This document shows, in pieces, positions 10,350 to 22,016 of a DNA stretch of 64,000 nt. The notes under the pieces are model-generated. The model was not told the origin of the DNA and made no database searches. It saw only the letters and a program-made list of their open reading frames with translations. Made by a program: the position numbers and the translations under genes. The stretch's first letter is position 1. The number at the start of each line of letters is the position of its first letter. This stretch comes from Auricularia sp. M13. Taxonomy: Eukaryota; Basidiomycota; Agaricomycetes; Auriculariales; Auriculariaceae. The stretch is taken from positions 434,001 through 498,000 of the forward strand of contig CM073202.1 of NCBI GenBank assembly GCA_037042915.1, given 5' to 3'.

Positions 10350-12086
10350 CTACTCGACCTCTTCGACCTTGACCTTCATCCAGCTCCATATGCCGCACAG
10401 TGGATTGTCTATCGCGGCTTGGGGATCGCGGGCGACGATGTCCGCGGTCTGCAAGTCCCGCGTCAGGACGACATCCATCATGCACCTCGTGCTGAAGCGG
10501 AAAAAGTTGAGGAACTTTGAGCATATATCTTCCATTTCAGAGGATAAAGCTTCGGCGGATAGTTGTGGGTAGTAAAGAACAACCTGCTGAAGCTCGGGGA
10601 AGCCGCTGGACACGCGGGGGGCCCGTGGGGGCGCATGTATGTCGATGCGGACGGTGTGAACCGCGGGCCAGACCCCTTGCATGGCTGAAAGAAAGGAGAG
10701 GCTGCTGTATCCTTCTGGCTGAAGGGTGACCTGGACAGCTTCAATCTGCGGCGCGAGAGAGCTCGCCTCCAAGATGTCCAGCAAAAACGAGTCGTTGAAG
10801 TCCCCCGGCCATTCCCAGTGTTCGTTTTCGTGTATCTCTATCTCTCGAATGTGGGTAGTAGATACGCTGCATACGCGTACGTGCATGGTATGCAGCTTAG
10901 TCGACTGTTCGTTGTCCACCGTAAATATGAAAGGGCCAAGACCGCGAAGCTGAGAGAACATCATGACCGAGGCCTCGTAGGAGGGGATGCTCAGGGAAAC
11001 AAGACTTGTGGTGGGTCCTGTCAGCGCTTCCACGACGTACAGTAAGTCGTCATCGGACGGTAGTTTGACGCGAACTGCGCCAAGCCGCGGTGCCGCAGCT
11101 ATATCAATGTCGCGCGGTGGGAACGAGTCTTCCGAGTGGCAGAAAGCACTGATATCCAGCTGCTCTAATCGCGGGCAGAGTCTGAACATGCGGCCCAATC
11201 CAAGGCAGTCGGGCGACCTGGCCTGAATCTTCAAGCGACGAACGTGTCCAAATGCAGCATAGCCCGCGGAGGATTCGATGGCACAGTTGTACAAGGACAA
11301 CGAGTGGAGAACTGGCGCGTTGTCTAGGAAAATATCGGGCTCGATCCTCGCCGTCGCGCGGAAGCCGATGTCCAAAGAGAACTCACACAGCACAGGGGCG
11401 GGCTGCCGAAGGACATGGGACGTGGAAGCAGCCATGTCGGGATGGACCTTGATCCACAAGACCTCGGTCCGGTGTAGATGCTGCGAGACGAGCGACAGAA
11501 GTTCTTCGCCGTGGGCCGACTTGTCGACACCAGCTCCAGCGATGCGCAGTTTGACCGCGCGAGAAGAGCAATCCAGGCGAGACTTCAGCATATCGATGGA
11601 GACACGCTTGCTATCCTCCTGGAAGCCCGTTGCTACGAAATTGCCGCCGTAACAATAGTCTATATTCCGCGAGTAGGCCGACTGGCTATTCGCCGCTGCA
11701 AGCCACGTCTTCGATACTAGACGAAGGGGTAAGAGTTCCGCGAGCGAGAAATCATCGAAGATAGCGCAAAGCAACTCCAAAGGCAGACAGTCACCAGTGA
11801 CCTTCGGCACAGGTGGAGGAGATTGCACGGGAGTCGTGACCGGCGAGGGTACGACGTGACAGGCTAGAGCGTCTGTTGTTATAGCGAGATCCAGAGTAGG
11901 TCTGTTCACATCGTCACGTCGGACGCGCTGCCTCGCTGGCGGCAGAAGAGAGACGATTAGTCTCCTGAAAGAGAAGTCGAGCGTACGCCGGCCGCATGCA
12001 GGCGGAGCTGTGGGCAGCCGGCGACTTGGGCGTTCCGTCTGTGTCCCGCAGACTGGAGACAACAGGCTTCTCCCGAGCTCGCACAA
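10350..12086 (-). CDS. F-box protein
   Basis: A long open frame of 578 codons. An F-box-like motif lies near residue 97: LPLELLCAIFDDFSLAELL followed by RLVSKTWLAAA. Beyond it are about 450 residues rich in Leu that read like irregular leucine-rich repeats (LHSLSLYNC, LEQLDISAF, LQQVVLYYP). F-box proteins of this kind bind Skp1 and select substrates for SCF ubiquitin ligases; agaricomycetes have large families of them. The frame has no ATG before the F-box, so the 5' end is uncertain. A good acceptor (GTGAACAG) at about 11902 suggests that a short first exon lies upstream and that the open sequence above it is partly intron. The C-terminus ends in KVKVEEVE. Confidence 0.8.
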   Translation of the reverse strand: MCELGRSLLSPVCGTQTERPSRRLPTAPPACGRRTLDFSFRRLIVSLLPPARQRVRRDDVNRPTLDLAITTDALACHVVPSPVTTPVQSPPPVPKVTGDCLPLELLCAIFDDFSLAELLPLRLVSKTWLAAANSQSAYSRNIDYCYGGNFVATGFQEDSKRVSIDMLKSRLDCSSRAVKLRIAGAGVDKSAHGEELLSLVSQHLHRTEVLWIKVHPDMAASTSHVLRQPAPVLCEFSLDIGFRATARIEPDIFLDNAPVLHSLSLYNCAIESSAGYAAFGHVRRLKIQARSPDCLGLGRMFRLCPRLEQLDISAFCHSEDSFPPRDIDIAAAPRLGAVRVKLPSDDDLLYVVEALTGPTTSLVSLSIPSYEASVMMFSQLRGLGPFIFTVDNEQSTKLHTMHVRVCSVSTTHIREIEIHENEHWEWPGDFNDSFLLDILEASSLAPQIEAVQVTLQPEGYSSLSFLSAMQGVWPAVHTVRIDIHAPPRAPRVSSGFPELQQVVLYYPQLSAEALSSEMEDICSKFLNFFRFSTRCMMDVVLTRDLQTADIVARDPQAAIDNPLCGIWSWMKVKVEEVE

Positions 12087-12542
12087 CGTGACACAAAAGC
12101 ACGAGAAACCGCGTAGGGTTCGAGACCATGCACGTATGGCGGGTGTCGAGGGGGGGCGAGTGGGAGATGAAGGGCCAAGGCGGGTTCAACAACGCTGAGC
12201 TTTAAATTGCACGAGCACAATGGCGAAGAAAACAACCGCCGTTGTTCTGATGACGATGCTGACAAGCCGGGTAAATAAGCACATGTTCCCACTGTTCAAA
12301 GGCTCGCTCACGCTTTACTGCATGTGTTCAAGTAACTGGTAAATGGTAAGTGGATATAGGTCGCTAAAATCACGATAAACGAGAGTGATGAGTGGCAGAT
12401 GGTGCACACATTAAGAAAGCAGTAAGATCCTACGCAGCAGTAAACAGCCCACAGCAGATCACAAAGCAGCGCGCTACAAATTTTACTCTGTCCAATACGC
12501 AAGCGGAATTTTGCTGGTGTGCCTCTGACTCCTAGGCCGCGC

Positions 12543-15500
12543 TTAGACGGTGAAGGTGGTCGACTGGCGGATGTCGCGCGACGACGCGCCGACGGAGATC
12601 GTGAAGCGGCCCTTCGGGACGACCCACTGCTGCTTGACGACGTCCCACACGCTGATGTCGCGCTTCGAGAGCTCGATGTTGACCGACTTCGACTGGCCCT
12701 TGCGGATGAAGGGGCGCGCGAAGCCGCGCAGCACCTTGGGCGGCTCGCCGGCAGACGCGGGGTAGGACAGGTAGACCTGCGCGACCTCGTGACCGTCGGC
12801 CTTGCCGGTGTTCTTGACGGTGAACGAGACTTGCACGGCCGTCTTCCACAGCTCGGCCGGGCCACCCTGGGGAATGGCGGGCGCGGTCGAGTTCTTGTTG
12901 GCCACCTCGACTTCAACCTCAACCGCGCGGCGCGGGATCGACGTCTTGACTTTGAGGCCGCTGTACTTGAACGACGTGTAGCTCAAACCGTAGCTGTGGA
13001 TATGATCAATTCACAGACATCCTTGGCCACTGGCGCAATACGCACCCGAACTCGAAGCGCGGCGCAATGTTCGCAGCGTCGAAGTGGCGGTCTGTGGAAC
13101 TCATTGAACGACCAAAGCATTACCACTAGCATAGAAGGTACTCACAGTCAATCTTGAGGCCCTCGGTGTACGTGATTTGGAGGTTGCCCGGGTTGGTGTA
13201 CACGACGTCGGCGTTGTAGTCCGAGCGCTGCTTGGCGATGGTGTACGCGAGGCGGCCAGAGGGGTTGACATCGCCGAACAGCACGTCGACGAGGCTGTTG
13301 CCGGACTCCTGGCCGGGCAGGCCGGCCCACAGAACGGCGGTGATGTTCGGGTGCTCGATCCAGTCCTCAACGAGCACCGGGCCGACAGTGTGCAGAACGA
13401 CGATCGTGTTGTCGCAGATAGCCGCAGTGCGCTTGATCAGCTCCTCGCCCGAGTTCCAGAGACTGGTCGAACATCAAGCATTGCTCGTTCAGTACAATGG
13501 CAGAGATACACAATGAAGAAAACGCACGTCAGATTGTTGCGGTCACCCTGGTTGCCGTCGACGGTGAGATAGCCCTCGCCAGAGTCCGCGTTGCCGAAGA
13601 CTAGGCACGCGTCGGCGTAGCGGCTGACAGTGGCGACGCGGTCGAATGCCCAGTCGTTCAAAACCGGCTCGATGGTCGCGCCGGTGTTCTTGGACGTCAG
13701 GAAATTCTGGATGGCTGCGAGGGGGTCGATGAGGTACGGGAACTATCACCAAGCTCAGCACACAGAAACAACGAGCAAAGCCGAAAGACGTACGTTTGTC
13801 GTGCCAGATCCCCAGCCCATGGCGAGCGTGCCCTCGTTGCAAGCATGGCTAGCACCGCCTCATAAGAAAACGATCAACAACGCTTTCCACAGCGACTTAC
13901 TCGCCCTGACCGTTTGTGCACTGGTTGGGACCGGCGGGGTGCGGGCCAGCGTCCGAACCGAAGATGCCGAAGCGGCGGATCTTCTTGGTGTCGATGGGCA
14001 GCGCACCCTCGTTCTTGAGCAAGACGATGGATGCAGCGCCGACCTCGCGGATGACCTCCTTGTGGTTGCCCTGCACACTGCACCCAGGGGGTCAGTACCA
14101 CAAATAACAGAATGCAATTGAGGAAAGTAGGCGTACTTGACGTGCTCGTTGGTGCGCACACCGTTGCGGAAGTCTTCAGTAGTGATAACGTCGAAGTTGA
14201 GCTTGGGGTAGTTCTTGTCCTGGCCGAGCTTGTACCACGCCGCGAAAGCACGGGTGACCATGTCGTCGAGACGCGCTACGGGCACAGAGCCGTTGTTGAC
14301 AGCCTCGACGAGGTTAGCGCCCCAGAAGGTGTTGTCCGAGAGCGACGGGTTGGGGACATCTGCTGGGTCACCGTACTTCTTGAAGCCGGGCATGTTCATG
14401 TCGGTGCCAGCAAGAGCGGAGTTGACGCCGTCGACCATCGCGGCCCAGTCGGACAGCATGAAGCCCTGGAAGTTGAGCTCGTTCTTGGCGATACCGTTGA
14501 TGATCTTGGAGTTCTCGCATGCGAACGTCTGGTTGATACGGTTGTACGCGCACATTATGCTGCCAACGCCGGCCTGGAGGGCGTCCATGAACGGCCACGC
14601 GTAGACCTCGTGCAACGTGCGGTCGTCAAGGTTGGAGCTGTACGCCTCGCTGAGCGAGCCGCCGCGGAAGTGCTCCTGCTCATTGGCGACGCTGCATAGA
14701 GGTCAACACATGCACGCGTCGCGCTGGGGAGATACGCACAAGTGCTTCACGCAGGCAATGACGCCCTGGTCCTGGATGCCCTTGATGGTCTCGGCGGTTG
14801 CGCTGTGTGCATCGCGCGTACCCCAGAATGATCATCGGCATTCGCATCAGCACGCGGGCGTCAGTGCGTAAAAGGTTATGATGTCCCGGCGGGTAGAATG
14901 ATCACGAAAGATGGGCAGACGTCGACCGAGGAAAGACCGCATGGTCGTACATGCATGTGAAAGGGGCGCGACAGGTGCGGCCATAGGATGGGCGGTCGAT
15001 GTGAATGTACACGTAGATCGAATCGACGAGCAGAAATAAGTCGTGAGCGGCTGCCACTGACAGAGAAGACGCGGATGGGGTAGACGTACATGCCAGAGAG
15101 GTACGGGTCGGCACCGAAGCCTTCCCAGTTGCGGCCACCTGCAGCCTGAACAATTCATTCAGCGTTCGTCATGCGTTGGAGACAGACGAGCACGTACAAC
15201 ACGGCCCATGTTGGTCATCGGGCCGAGCGCGACCTGTTGGCAGACGTCAGTGTCAGTGAGTGTAAATTAACATCAAGTTTGGCGTACATTGACGCCCTTC
15301 CCACGGAATTCTTCGCCCATGGCCTTGCCGCGCGCGTAGAAGAGATCGGGATCCCACGTCTGCGCCACGTTGATGGCCGCAGGGCTGGACGCAACAGCAC
15401 GCGCTCAGCAATGGGCGGTTGTGCGGCAAGCAGTCCGCAACTCACAAAGCGCTAACGAAGTCCGCGAAACGCAGGCCAAGCGGCGAGTCGTGCAGGCAGA

Positions 15501-15890
15501 AACCCTCAAAGCCAATGCGAGGGATGGCCTAGAGCCCCAGTGAGCGTGTTATCAGGGCTGCGCGCTGCGCACGCACACCGGTGTTGCCCATGCAGCGGGC
15601 GTTCGACTAGCAATCCGTTAGACTACGACTGGTAGCAGTAAGCAAGACAGACGTACGCCAATGCCGGTGGTGATGTTAACCTTCTCGAGCAGGGTGAGAC
15701 CGCTGACGAGTTTGCGCGCCTTGGCGACGGCGCTGGCCCAGTCGGCGGCACCGTTGACGGCGGACCAGGGAACGAGCGGCGATGTCCATTCCTCGAAACC
15801 AGGCGGGGCGGGGTAAGGCTTGCCGGCCTGGATGTCGGCGCGGGCGAGCAACGAAAGAAGGAGCGAGGCAAGGAGCGGCGAGACGAGCAT
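12543..15890 (-). CDS. Secreted GH3 beta-glucosidase
   Basis: Glycoside hydrolase family 3 enzyme that releases glucose from cellobiose and other beta-glucosides outside the cell. A signal peptide (MLVSPLLASLLLSLLARA) opens the first exon. N-terminal TIM-barrel landmarks follow over many short exons: IPRIGFEGFCLHDSPLGLR, GPMTNMGR, GRNWEGFGADPYL, VIACVKHF, MCAYNRINQ, and GFMLSDWAA, whose Asp is the expected nucleophile. Then comes the alpha/beta sandwich domain (FGSDAG-like region, AILWAGLPGQESG, DVLFGDVNPSGRL). The gene ends with a fibronectin type III-like domain (FTVKNTGKADGHEVAQVYL, RGFARPFI). It is full length for the family (about 850 residues). One intron around 14830-15090 is much longer than the others. 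A TATA box lies 75 bp upstream of the start. Confidence 0.93.
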
Positions 15891-15964
15891 GGCGGCGTGC
15901 GAAACGCGAAGGGAAAACGGGCCAACGACTGCGTCGGGGGGCGTGCGAACACGCGGAGTCGGCC

Positions 15965-15970
15965 TTTATA
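15965..15970 (-). promoter_or_regulatory. TATA box of the GH3 gene
   Basis: TATAAA on the minus strand, 75 bp upstream of the beta-glucosidase start codon. A consensus core-promoter position supports the chosen start. Confidence 0.55.
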
Positions 15971-16575
15971 CCCAATCCCCCGGCATGATGACAGACGCGC
16001 GAGTCCCATGCGTCACGAGGCCGCCATGCCAGCGCGGTGACCGGTCTGCTGCGACCGAGTTCTCCAGCCACCTGGCCAGCGCCGTGTCGTCCAGCGCGCA
16101 TGCACAAGGCGCTCAGACGCTGGACGCCGCGACGGAGAGCCGTTGTGCTACTTGTAGACAGCGCGAGGGCTGCTTCGGAAGAAGAGAAGCCCAGTGAGCA
16201 GCTGCGCTCGGCGCTGCCCGGCGTCAATGCCACCCCGCACCATCAGGGATCATATGCGTTGATGAGGCGACGAACCCCATGCTCTGTGCACTGCAAAGCG
16301 CAATCAGGGCCTGAAAAGCACCTGCTCAACAACAGCTCGTGATACTACTGTACCTCGAAAACCATTCCTGGATGTGTTGATTGCCTACCTTTCGAGTTTC
16401 CGCGAAATCCGTTTCCAAATAGAGACCAAATGCTCAAACTTTCTCTGACAATGCTGCTGCAAATGTTCGGGTGGTTCAACTGCAAGTCTACAACGACGCA
16501 ACAAAGTACATACAGTGTCGGTAAAATACAACGTAAGAAGACAGCATTGTAAGTCGCGACGAGCGGGAAAGCCGC

Positions 16576-18239
16576 TCACGAAGTGGGCATGAGAGGGTCC
16601 AGGAGGCCGCGCACGTACTTCCTCACTTCGGTAGACTGGCAAATGAACAATGAGCATCGGCTGACATAGCAAGGGTTTGGGACGACGCACCCCAGCAGCG
16701 GCAGCCTTCACGGCCCTGACCATCCCGTGCACACGATCCAGCTCCTCCTCGCCGTCTTGCGCCTCGCCGTCGGTGTCCATAGAATCCTGGCCTTGGGCAC
16801 GCCGACGTAGCGAGTGTCGCAGCAAGACATTCAGGCGCGCGCGCCAGCCCTCGACGTTCACGTTGTCGAGCGACGAGGAGGAAGACGACGATGCGGCCGG
16901 TAACGCGGGCAAAGCGGCCGTGCGCGTCGCATAGGGACAGTACACGCGATGCTCGCGAAGCACGTTGAGCGGGCGCTGCGTCCACAGCCCGACGCGCCGC
17001 TGGCAGAGCGCGCACTGGAGCATGGTGTCTCCGGCCTTCTTCGGCGGCGACACGGAAGAGACGGACGGCGCAGGGCTGGAGGCGCGCGACGAAGGGCGCG
17101 ACCACGCCGTAAAGGAGCTCGATATCCTGCGGGGCATGGGCCGGCGCGGGGCCGGCGCAAGCTCCCAGCCGAAGAGCGCAGCGAGAAGAGCCGAGTCGCA
17201 TGGTCGCGCATCGTCCGCGTGGTCCGATGCCGCTTCCGCATCGTCGCCCTCGTCGTGACTGGCGTCGGATAGGGGCACGTTTTTCAATATATGGAGGGCA
17301 CGCTTGACTTGCGCCGACGTCTGAAGCGGCCAGTCAGAAAGGCGCTGCGAGGCTGATCTCGAGCTTACCAGAGGATGCACGACTTCAATTCCCTGAAGGG
17401 CTTCATCAATCGGCTTGGCCGCATTGACCACGTCGCGCGCAGTTTGCAGCGGCGTCTTGAGCGGGACGCGATAGATGGACACTGCAGAAGATTAACGAAG
17501 AGCTCGCGCATCCTCGCACAGTCGGCTCACTGCTGCACTGGTTCTTGCGCCACGGGCACAAGTCTTTGTGATTTTCGATCAGCATTTTGGCTTGTCGCTC
17601 CGTTAGCGCGTTCCCGGCCTCGCGGGTCATGCCCCGCGTCGATGCCAGCGTCCAGGAAGCCTTGCAGATCGCACAGGCCAGTCGATCCGCGCCCGTGCTA
17701 GGACCCGTAGCAAATGAAACACCAGTGGCACTTTTGGGGGTACCGGGGAGGGACACGGCCGGCGAAACGGTGTGCGTTGCTGGCGGACAATGCCAGCCGC
17801 ATGCGGCAGCGCGTGCGGGATTCAGGGCGTCCGGCTGTGTGCCATATGAAGCTGGCGTAAATGTCGCAAGACGGGCGAGGAAAGACTCCAATGACGATGG
17901 GCTGGCGTTTGATAACGGGTCTGGAGGGGCGTTGGGTGCCTGAAACGCAGGAGATCTTGCGCGTGGTCGAGCGAACTTGCTCCGGGACGCGGCGCGTGTC
18001 AAAATAGAGCTCAAAGCTAGCGTTCTGGACAGCTTTTTCGATGATACATTGGATCTGGTAGAGCTTGGGTAGGATTGAGAATATTGAAGGGACAGATGGA
18101 ACACGGCTCACAGATCGGATTGCGAACCAGACAGTCGTGACCGCGTCAAGGAAAATAGCGAAGAAAGCGACGGAGAGTTAGTATGCGAGGTCGCTGAGCT
18201 GTCTGTGCTGTAATCGAGGGCGTTGACTGAGTCGACCAT
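16576..18239 (-). CDS. Rsm1/NIPA-type C3HC zinc-finger protein
   Basis: Nuclear protein family linked to mRNA export in yeasts (Rsm1) and to an SCF adaptor in animals (NIPA). The start is at 18239 (MVDSVNALDYS); the first intron has donor GTGAGC near 18112 and an acceptor before SNVSSKKLSRTL. The C3HC finger spans SFLARLATFTPASY, AACGWHC, LACAICKASW and ENHKDLCPWRKNQC. After a second intron, the Rsm1-like repeat follows (SDWPLQTSAQVKRAL; LQCALCQRRVGLW; LREHRVYCPY). A last intron (donor GTGCGT, acceptor TTTGCCAG) leads to a short final exon reading STEVRKYVRGLLDPLMPTS and the stop at 16576. This final junction fits better than reading through. The start lies only 24 bp from the stop of a weak frame upstream. 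Confidence 0.85.
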
Positions 18240-18262
18240 AGCAATGCGGTTGTGCGGCAAGC

Positions 18263-18949
18263 TCACAGATCTTGCTGAGAACTGAGACGTCCAAACCCTA
18301 GCTTAGAAAGGCTGGAGTATATAGATGGAGGGCGCGTCTGAACACGCTTTGGAGGGTTGGGACGCTCCGCAATAGGGTTCACAGCGTCATCCAGAGTGGA
18401 TATGACTTCGTCAAGCTTGCGCTGAACCGCACGGTGTCCACGAGGTGCCACAAGAGTTAGGTAAGCTATCCTGATCCTCGCCAATCATAGCTGAAACTAT
18501 ACCTTTGTGATTCTCGGGCGCGACATAGGCTCGTCCATTTAGCGCTGAGCAGTGAGCTTTGACGGGAGAAAGAGCTAGTCGGCGGAGTTGGAAACCAGCC
18601 ACCCTCGTGCTCTCGAACCGAACTCGCAGTCTCTGGCAAATTTCGACCCTAAGGTGTGGTACATTCAGCATCATTTCTCGTGTTACCTCCGTATCGCATG
18701 AAAGAGATATTTCCTTTGGTGGCTCAGGCAGACCAATATCCGTAGCTCCGGATCTCCTTTTAAATCGGATCCTGTAGCACCATTACTCGACGGCGACTTC
18801 AGGCTCCCCTCTTTCACCCGTGCTCCACGAGCCTCGCATACCCAAACATTTTTCGGAGCATCATCACTACGTGACACAACCCTGACACCGTTCGAATGGC
18901 GTAAATCAGCGCATTTTGTCCACGTTCTTTCACGGTCCATCTCTGGCAT
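18263..18949 (-). CDS. Possible small gene or gene remnant
   Basis: Three overlapping minus-strand frames follow one another: 18949-18683 (starts MPEMDRERTWTKCADLR), 18674-18411 with an upstream open extension (LPEPPKEISLSCDTE), and 18484-18263 (VQRKLDEVISTLDDAVN). Composition is protein-like, but I could not find splice junctions that join them cleanly, and no domain is recognised. Its 3' end nearly touches the start of the Rsm1-type gene, which leaves no room for a promoter. That argues for a decayed copy or for 5' leader sequence of that gene. Confidence 0.25.
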
Positions 18950-19454
18950 GATCCTCGAGCCGCAAGCGCGTGCGGAATGGCCGTTCTAATTCCCTCTGTT
19001 AATCTCTGTCATCCTTCGACATCCATCGACAATTTTCAATGCACGAAGGAGGAACTTGTTAGGCGGCTTCATACAATATTGCTGCATTGGTTCACGTTCT
19101 TCAGGTACAACCTTCGAGACCGGCCACGCTCGCGCAGTATTCTATGATTTACGAATAAAGGTCGCATCGGGGGACTTCTGGGGACCTGGCTGCATGGACT
19201 GGGCCTTCGGGCGGTACGATGGACACGGACTCTCAGACAAATGTCCAGACATTCCTGGACGTCAATCTGCCATTTAATAGTGCCACGCTCTAGGTACGGC
19301 ATGCTCTCCGCTTTGTTTAAACGTAACTTCGGATATTGCGCGGTCAGTGCCTGAAGTTGTCGACGCGCAATCAGCCACCGGTCTCCCATAAAGGTGCACC
19401 AGCGAACCTCTTCTAGCTGTATTCGACAGTCAAGTACCCCCTACTTGTCTTGGG

Positions 19455-20730
19455 ATGTCTTTCCTCACTTTACTCGCCTTTTCGACTCTTACATTCATCG
19501 TTGGCAACGCTGCATCTCCAGACAGTGACCTCCTTTCACCCAGCTTTTGGGTGCCTACAGGATGTTACAAGTAAGATGCCTGTGTTGAGAGTCGCTTTTT
19601 CTGACCACACCGTCAGTGCCGTGCTCACCACCAGCATCTTTACTCCCAACGACACCCTGAAGATGACGACAGAAAAATGTCTGGACTCTTGCTTCAGTAG
19701 CGGCATTAATGGAATCCCTTACCAGTACGGCGGCGTGCGCTCGGGAGACAAGTGTGGTTCGCAGTTTACATCTCGGTGTTTAGTAGAAGGAGCTGATCAA
19801 CGACGTGCCCGCAGTCTGCGGCAACACGCTGCAACCCGGTTCGTTTGCGCTCGCCTCGACCGAATGCAACATCGCCTGCCCGGGAAACAGCGCCGAGACA
19901 TGCGGCGGGTTAGGACTCACAACGTCCCTGTTCGAACTGCGCCCTGGCGTCAAAGCAGTCCCTGTTGCCCCATCGGTCGTGGGGAACTACCAGTTCGAGG
20001 GATGCTGGACGGACACGCCAGGCGCTCGCGCGTTGCGCACCTACGTCCCCACCGCCATCACCGTATCCATCCCCGACTGCATCAATGTCTGCAGCTCCCG
20101 CGGCTTCACGCTTGCCGGCGCCGAGTACTCGCACGAATGCTACTGCGGCAACGCGCTCCTTGGTGAGAACAGCATCACGGGGCTGGACAAGTGCAACATG
20201 GCGTGCGAGGGCAACCCGACGATGCTCTGCGGCGGCTCGAATGCCATCAGTCTGTACAAGGCCATTGGCAAGACGTACACGAGTGGATCTGCAGCTATCC
20301 CGAAGACCTACCGGGACTGGTCATTTACGGCTTGCGCGCGGTCGGTGCAACTCTAGATCGTTAACGCATACCCTGTGTACTGACAGTGAGATGCTCTAGC
20401 GACACCGAGACGCGCACCATACCTAACCGCCTAAACCTTAATCCGGACAAGATGACCGTCAACACCTGTCTCGATGCATGCGCGGCTGGGAATTACACTG
20501 TCGGCGCGCTGCAGTACGGTCAGGAGTGCTGTACGTGTCGCTTTCATGTTTTCGCTGTCTACTGACGACGCCGATTAATAGGGTGCGGAAACGTTCCTCT
20601 ACCAGCGGATACGCTATCGGACGAGTCTCTCTGCGATCTTGGATGTAGCTCTAACGCTAACCAACTCTGCGGCGGTTCACTCACAAACCAGGTCTACTAC
20701 CTTTCCAATGGAACCACTCCACGCGTTTGA
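19455..20730 (+). CDS. Secreted protein with three WSC domains
   Basis: The start at 19455 gives a signal peptide (MSFLTLLAFSTLTFIVGNAA). Three WSC carbohydrate-binding domains follow. WSC1 starts at WVPTGCYN, has TTEKCLDSC, and ends CPGNSAETCGG. WSC2 starts at FEGCWTDTPGARAL, has IPDCINVCSSRGFTLAGAEY and ECYCGNALL, and ends CEGNPTMLCGG. WSC3 starts near FTACADTETR, has MTVNTCLDACAAGN and LQYGQECWCGNVPL, and ends CSSNANQLCGG. The stop follows NGTTPRV directly at 20730, with no transmembrane helix or GPI signal, so this is a soluble extracellular protein rather than a Wsc-type stress sensor. WSC repeats bind glucans or xylan. At least four introns are present; the one before WSC3 begins around 20335. 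Confidence 0.88.
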
Positions 20731-22016
20731 ACGTACTTCTCATAATCGACGGACTCGTTACCGTAATGGACTGCCATACCTTGAACTACATATTTCCTAA
20801 TCGTATGGGGCCTCGCAGTAAAATACTACGCGATATAAAACTATGCTGGGTGTTATCTTGAAACTATATGAAAGTGCGCAAATTACTGCTTGAAAATCTA
20901 CGTGCGCATGACACTCCAAGAACGTGGGTTGGTGACGTTTCATGATCAGGAGATCTCGACCTCATAAACATCGGGTAGTTCGATAGTTCAATCATTAGGC
21001 AGCCTGAGGACAGCGCCATTGACGTTGAAGCACAACATATACGGGATCTACTACTATCACTACGCCCAATACATGCTCCCTTCAGCCTGCACGAGGTGGT
21101 CCCGCTGCGCTAGTCAGAAAACCGGGCTCAATTGGGGCAGGTTACCTCCGTCTCAGCACTGCGGAATCCTCCATCGGGGAAATCGCCACTCTTATCCGTC
21201 GAATCCAACTTGGACAGCTACTTATCGCGCCCCGATCCTCATGGGCAAGCTCTGGCGTGTGCCACATTAATATTCGAGATTGGCTGGGTGCTGGTGCACA
21301 TGGGTATTCATACTAAGGGTCTCTGGGACCCTGCAGATGATCTTGAAGCCCAACTTTGAACGGACCCCGAAGCTGCACTGTGGGCACCATTCACCGTTTC
21401 CCCGAAGCATGACGCCGATAGCAGTACACGGAGCATACTCTGGCTCAAGAATACGGTATAAAACCAATGCATCAGCTTTGCGTCCTCCCTCAGGCTCACC
21501 ATCCTCTCTTCCGCGATTTGCTCGCTACTGGCGTCAGACATTCTGCGATCGAAGCTAGGAGTCTTAGGGATATTCTACACGGTCAGAAAACAAGCCTGAT
21601 ATGGTGACCGGACGAGCGGCGGTCCAGCTGTGGTAGCTTGAGCGCACACACCAAGTACACACACGGCGTTACTCGTCAGCGGCGTCTCATGGTGGGTATG
21701 AAGCGATGCTCAGGCGACTTGCGGCGGGACCACTGGCAGCCTACCACTGTGACACGGCGAAGGGTCCTGCCAGACGCGCGGCAAGACGACGGCGAAATTG
21801 TCGAGAGCGTCGACACGGAGAATAGGGGCTGCAAGCGACGGGCATCTACTGAGATTCCAAGGCAACGACTTACATATGTACATTCCGGTGGGAGAAGGGC
21901 ATGCAATAACGATAGTGCAACAGCGAGGGGTGAGTATCAGTAACTAGATCAGGCGGAGAGATCGGGAGTCGTCGTGTCGTGTCAGTGGTCGAGCGGCAAT
22001 GCGCAACAGCGACGAC
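20731..22016. other. Intergenic region, no gene seen
   Basis: About 1.3 kb between two genes whose 3' ends converge on it. Short frames occur on both strands (for example near 21019-21359), but none shows protein-like composition with splice support. It could hide an old repeat that I do not recognise. Confidence 0.4.

Noticed and set aside
15595-15645. tRNA-like string inside the GH3 gene
   Set aside because: A GTTCGA-like motif and a CTAACGG string occur, but no cloverleaf can be drawn, and the stretch lies at the intron between the first and second exon.
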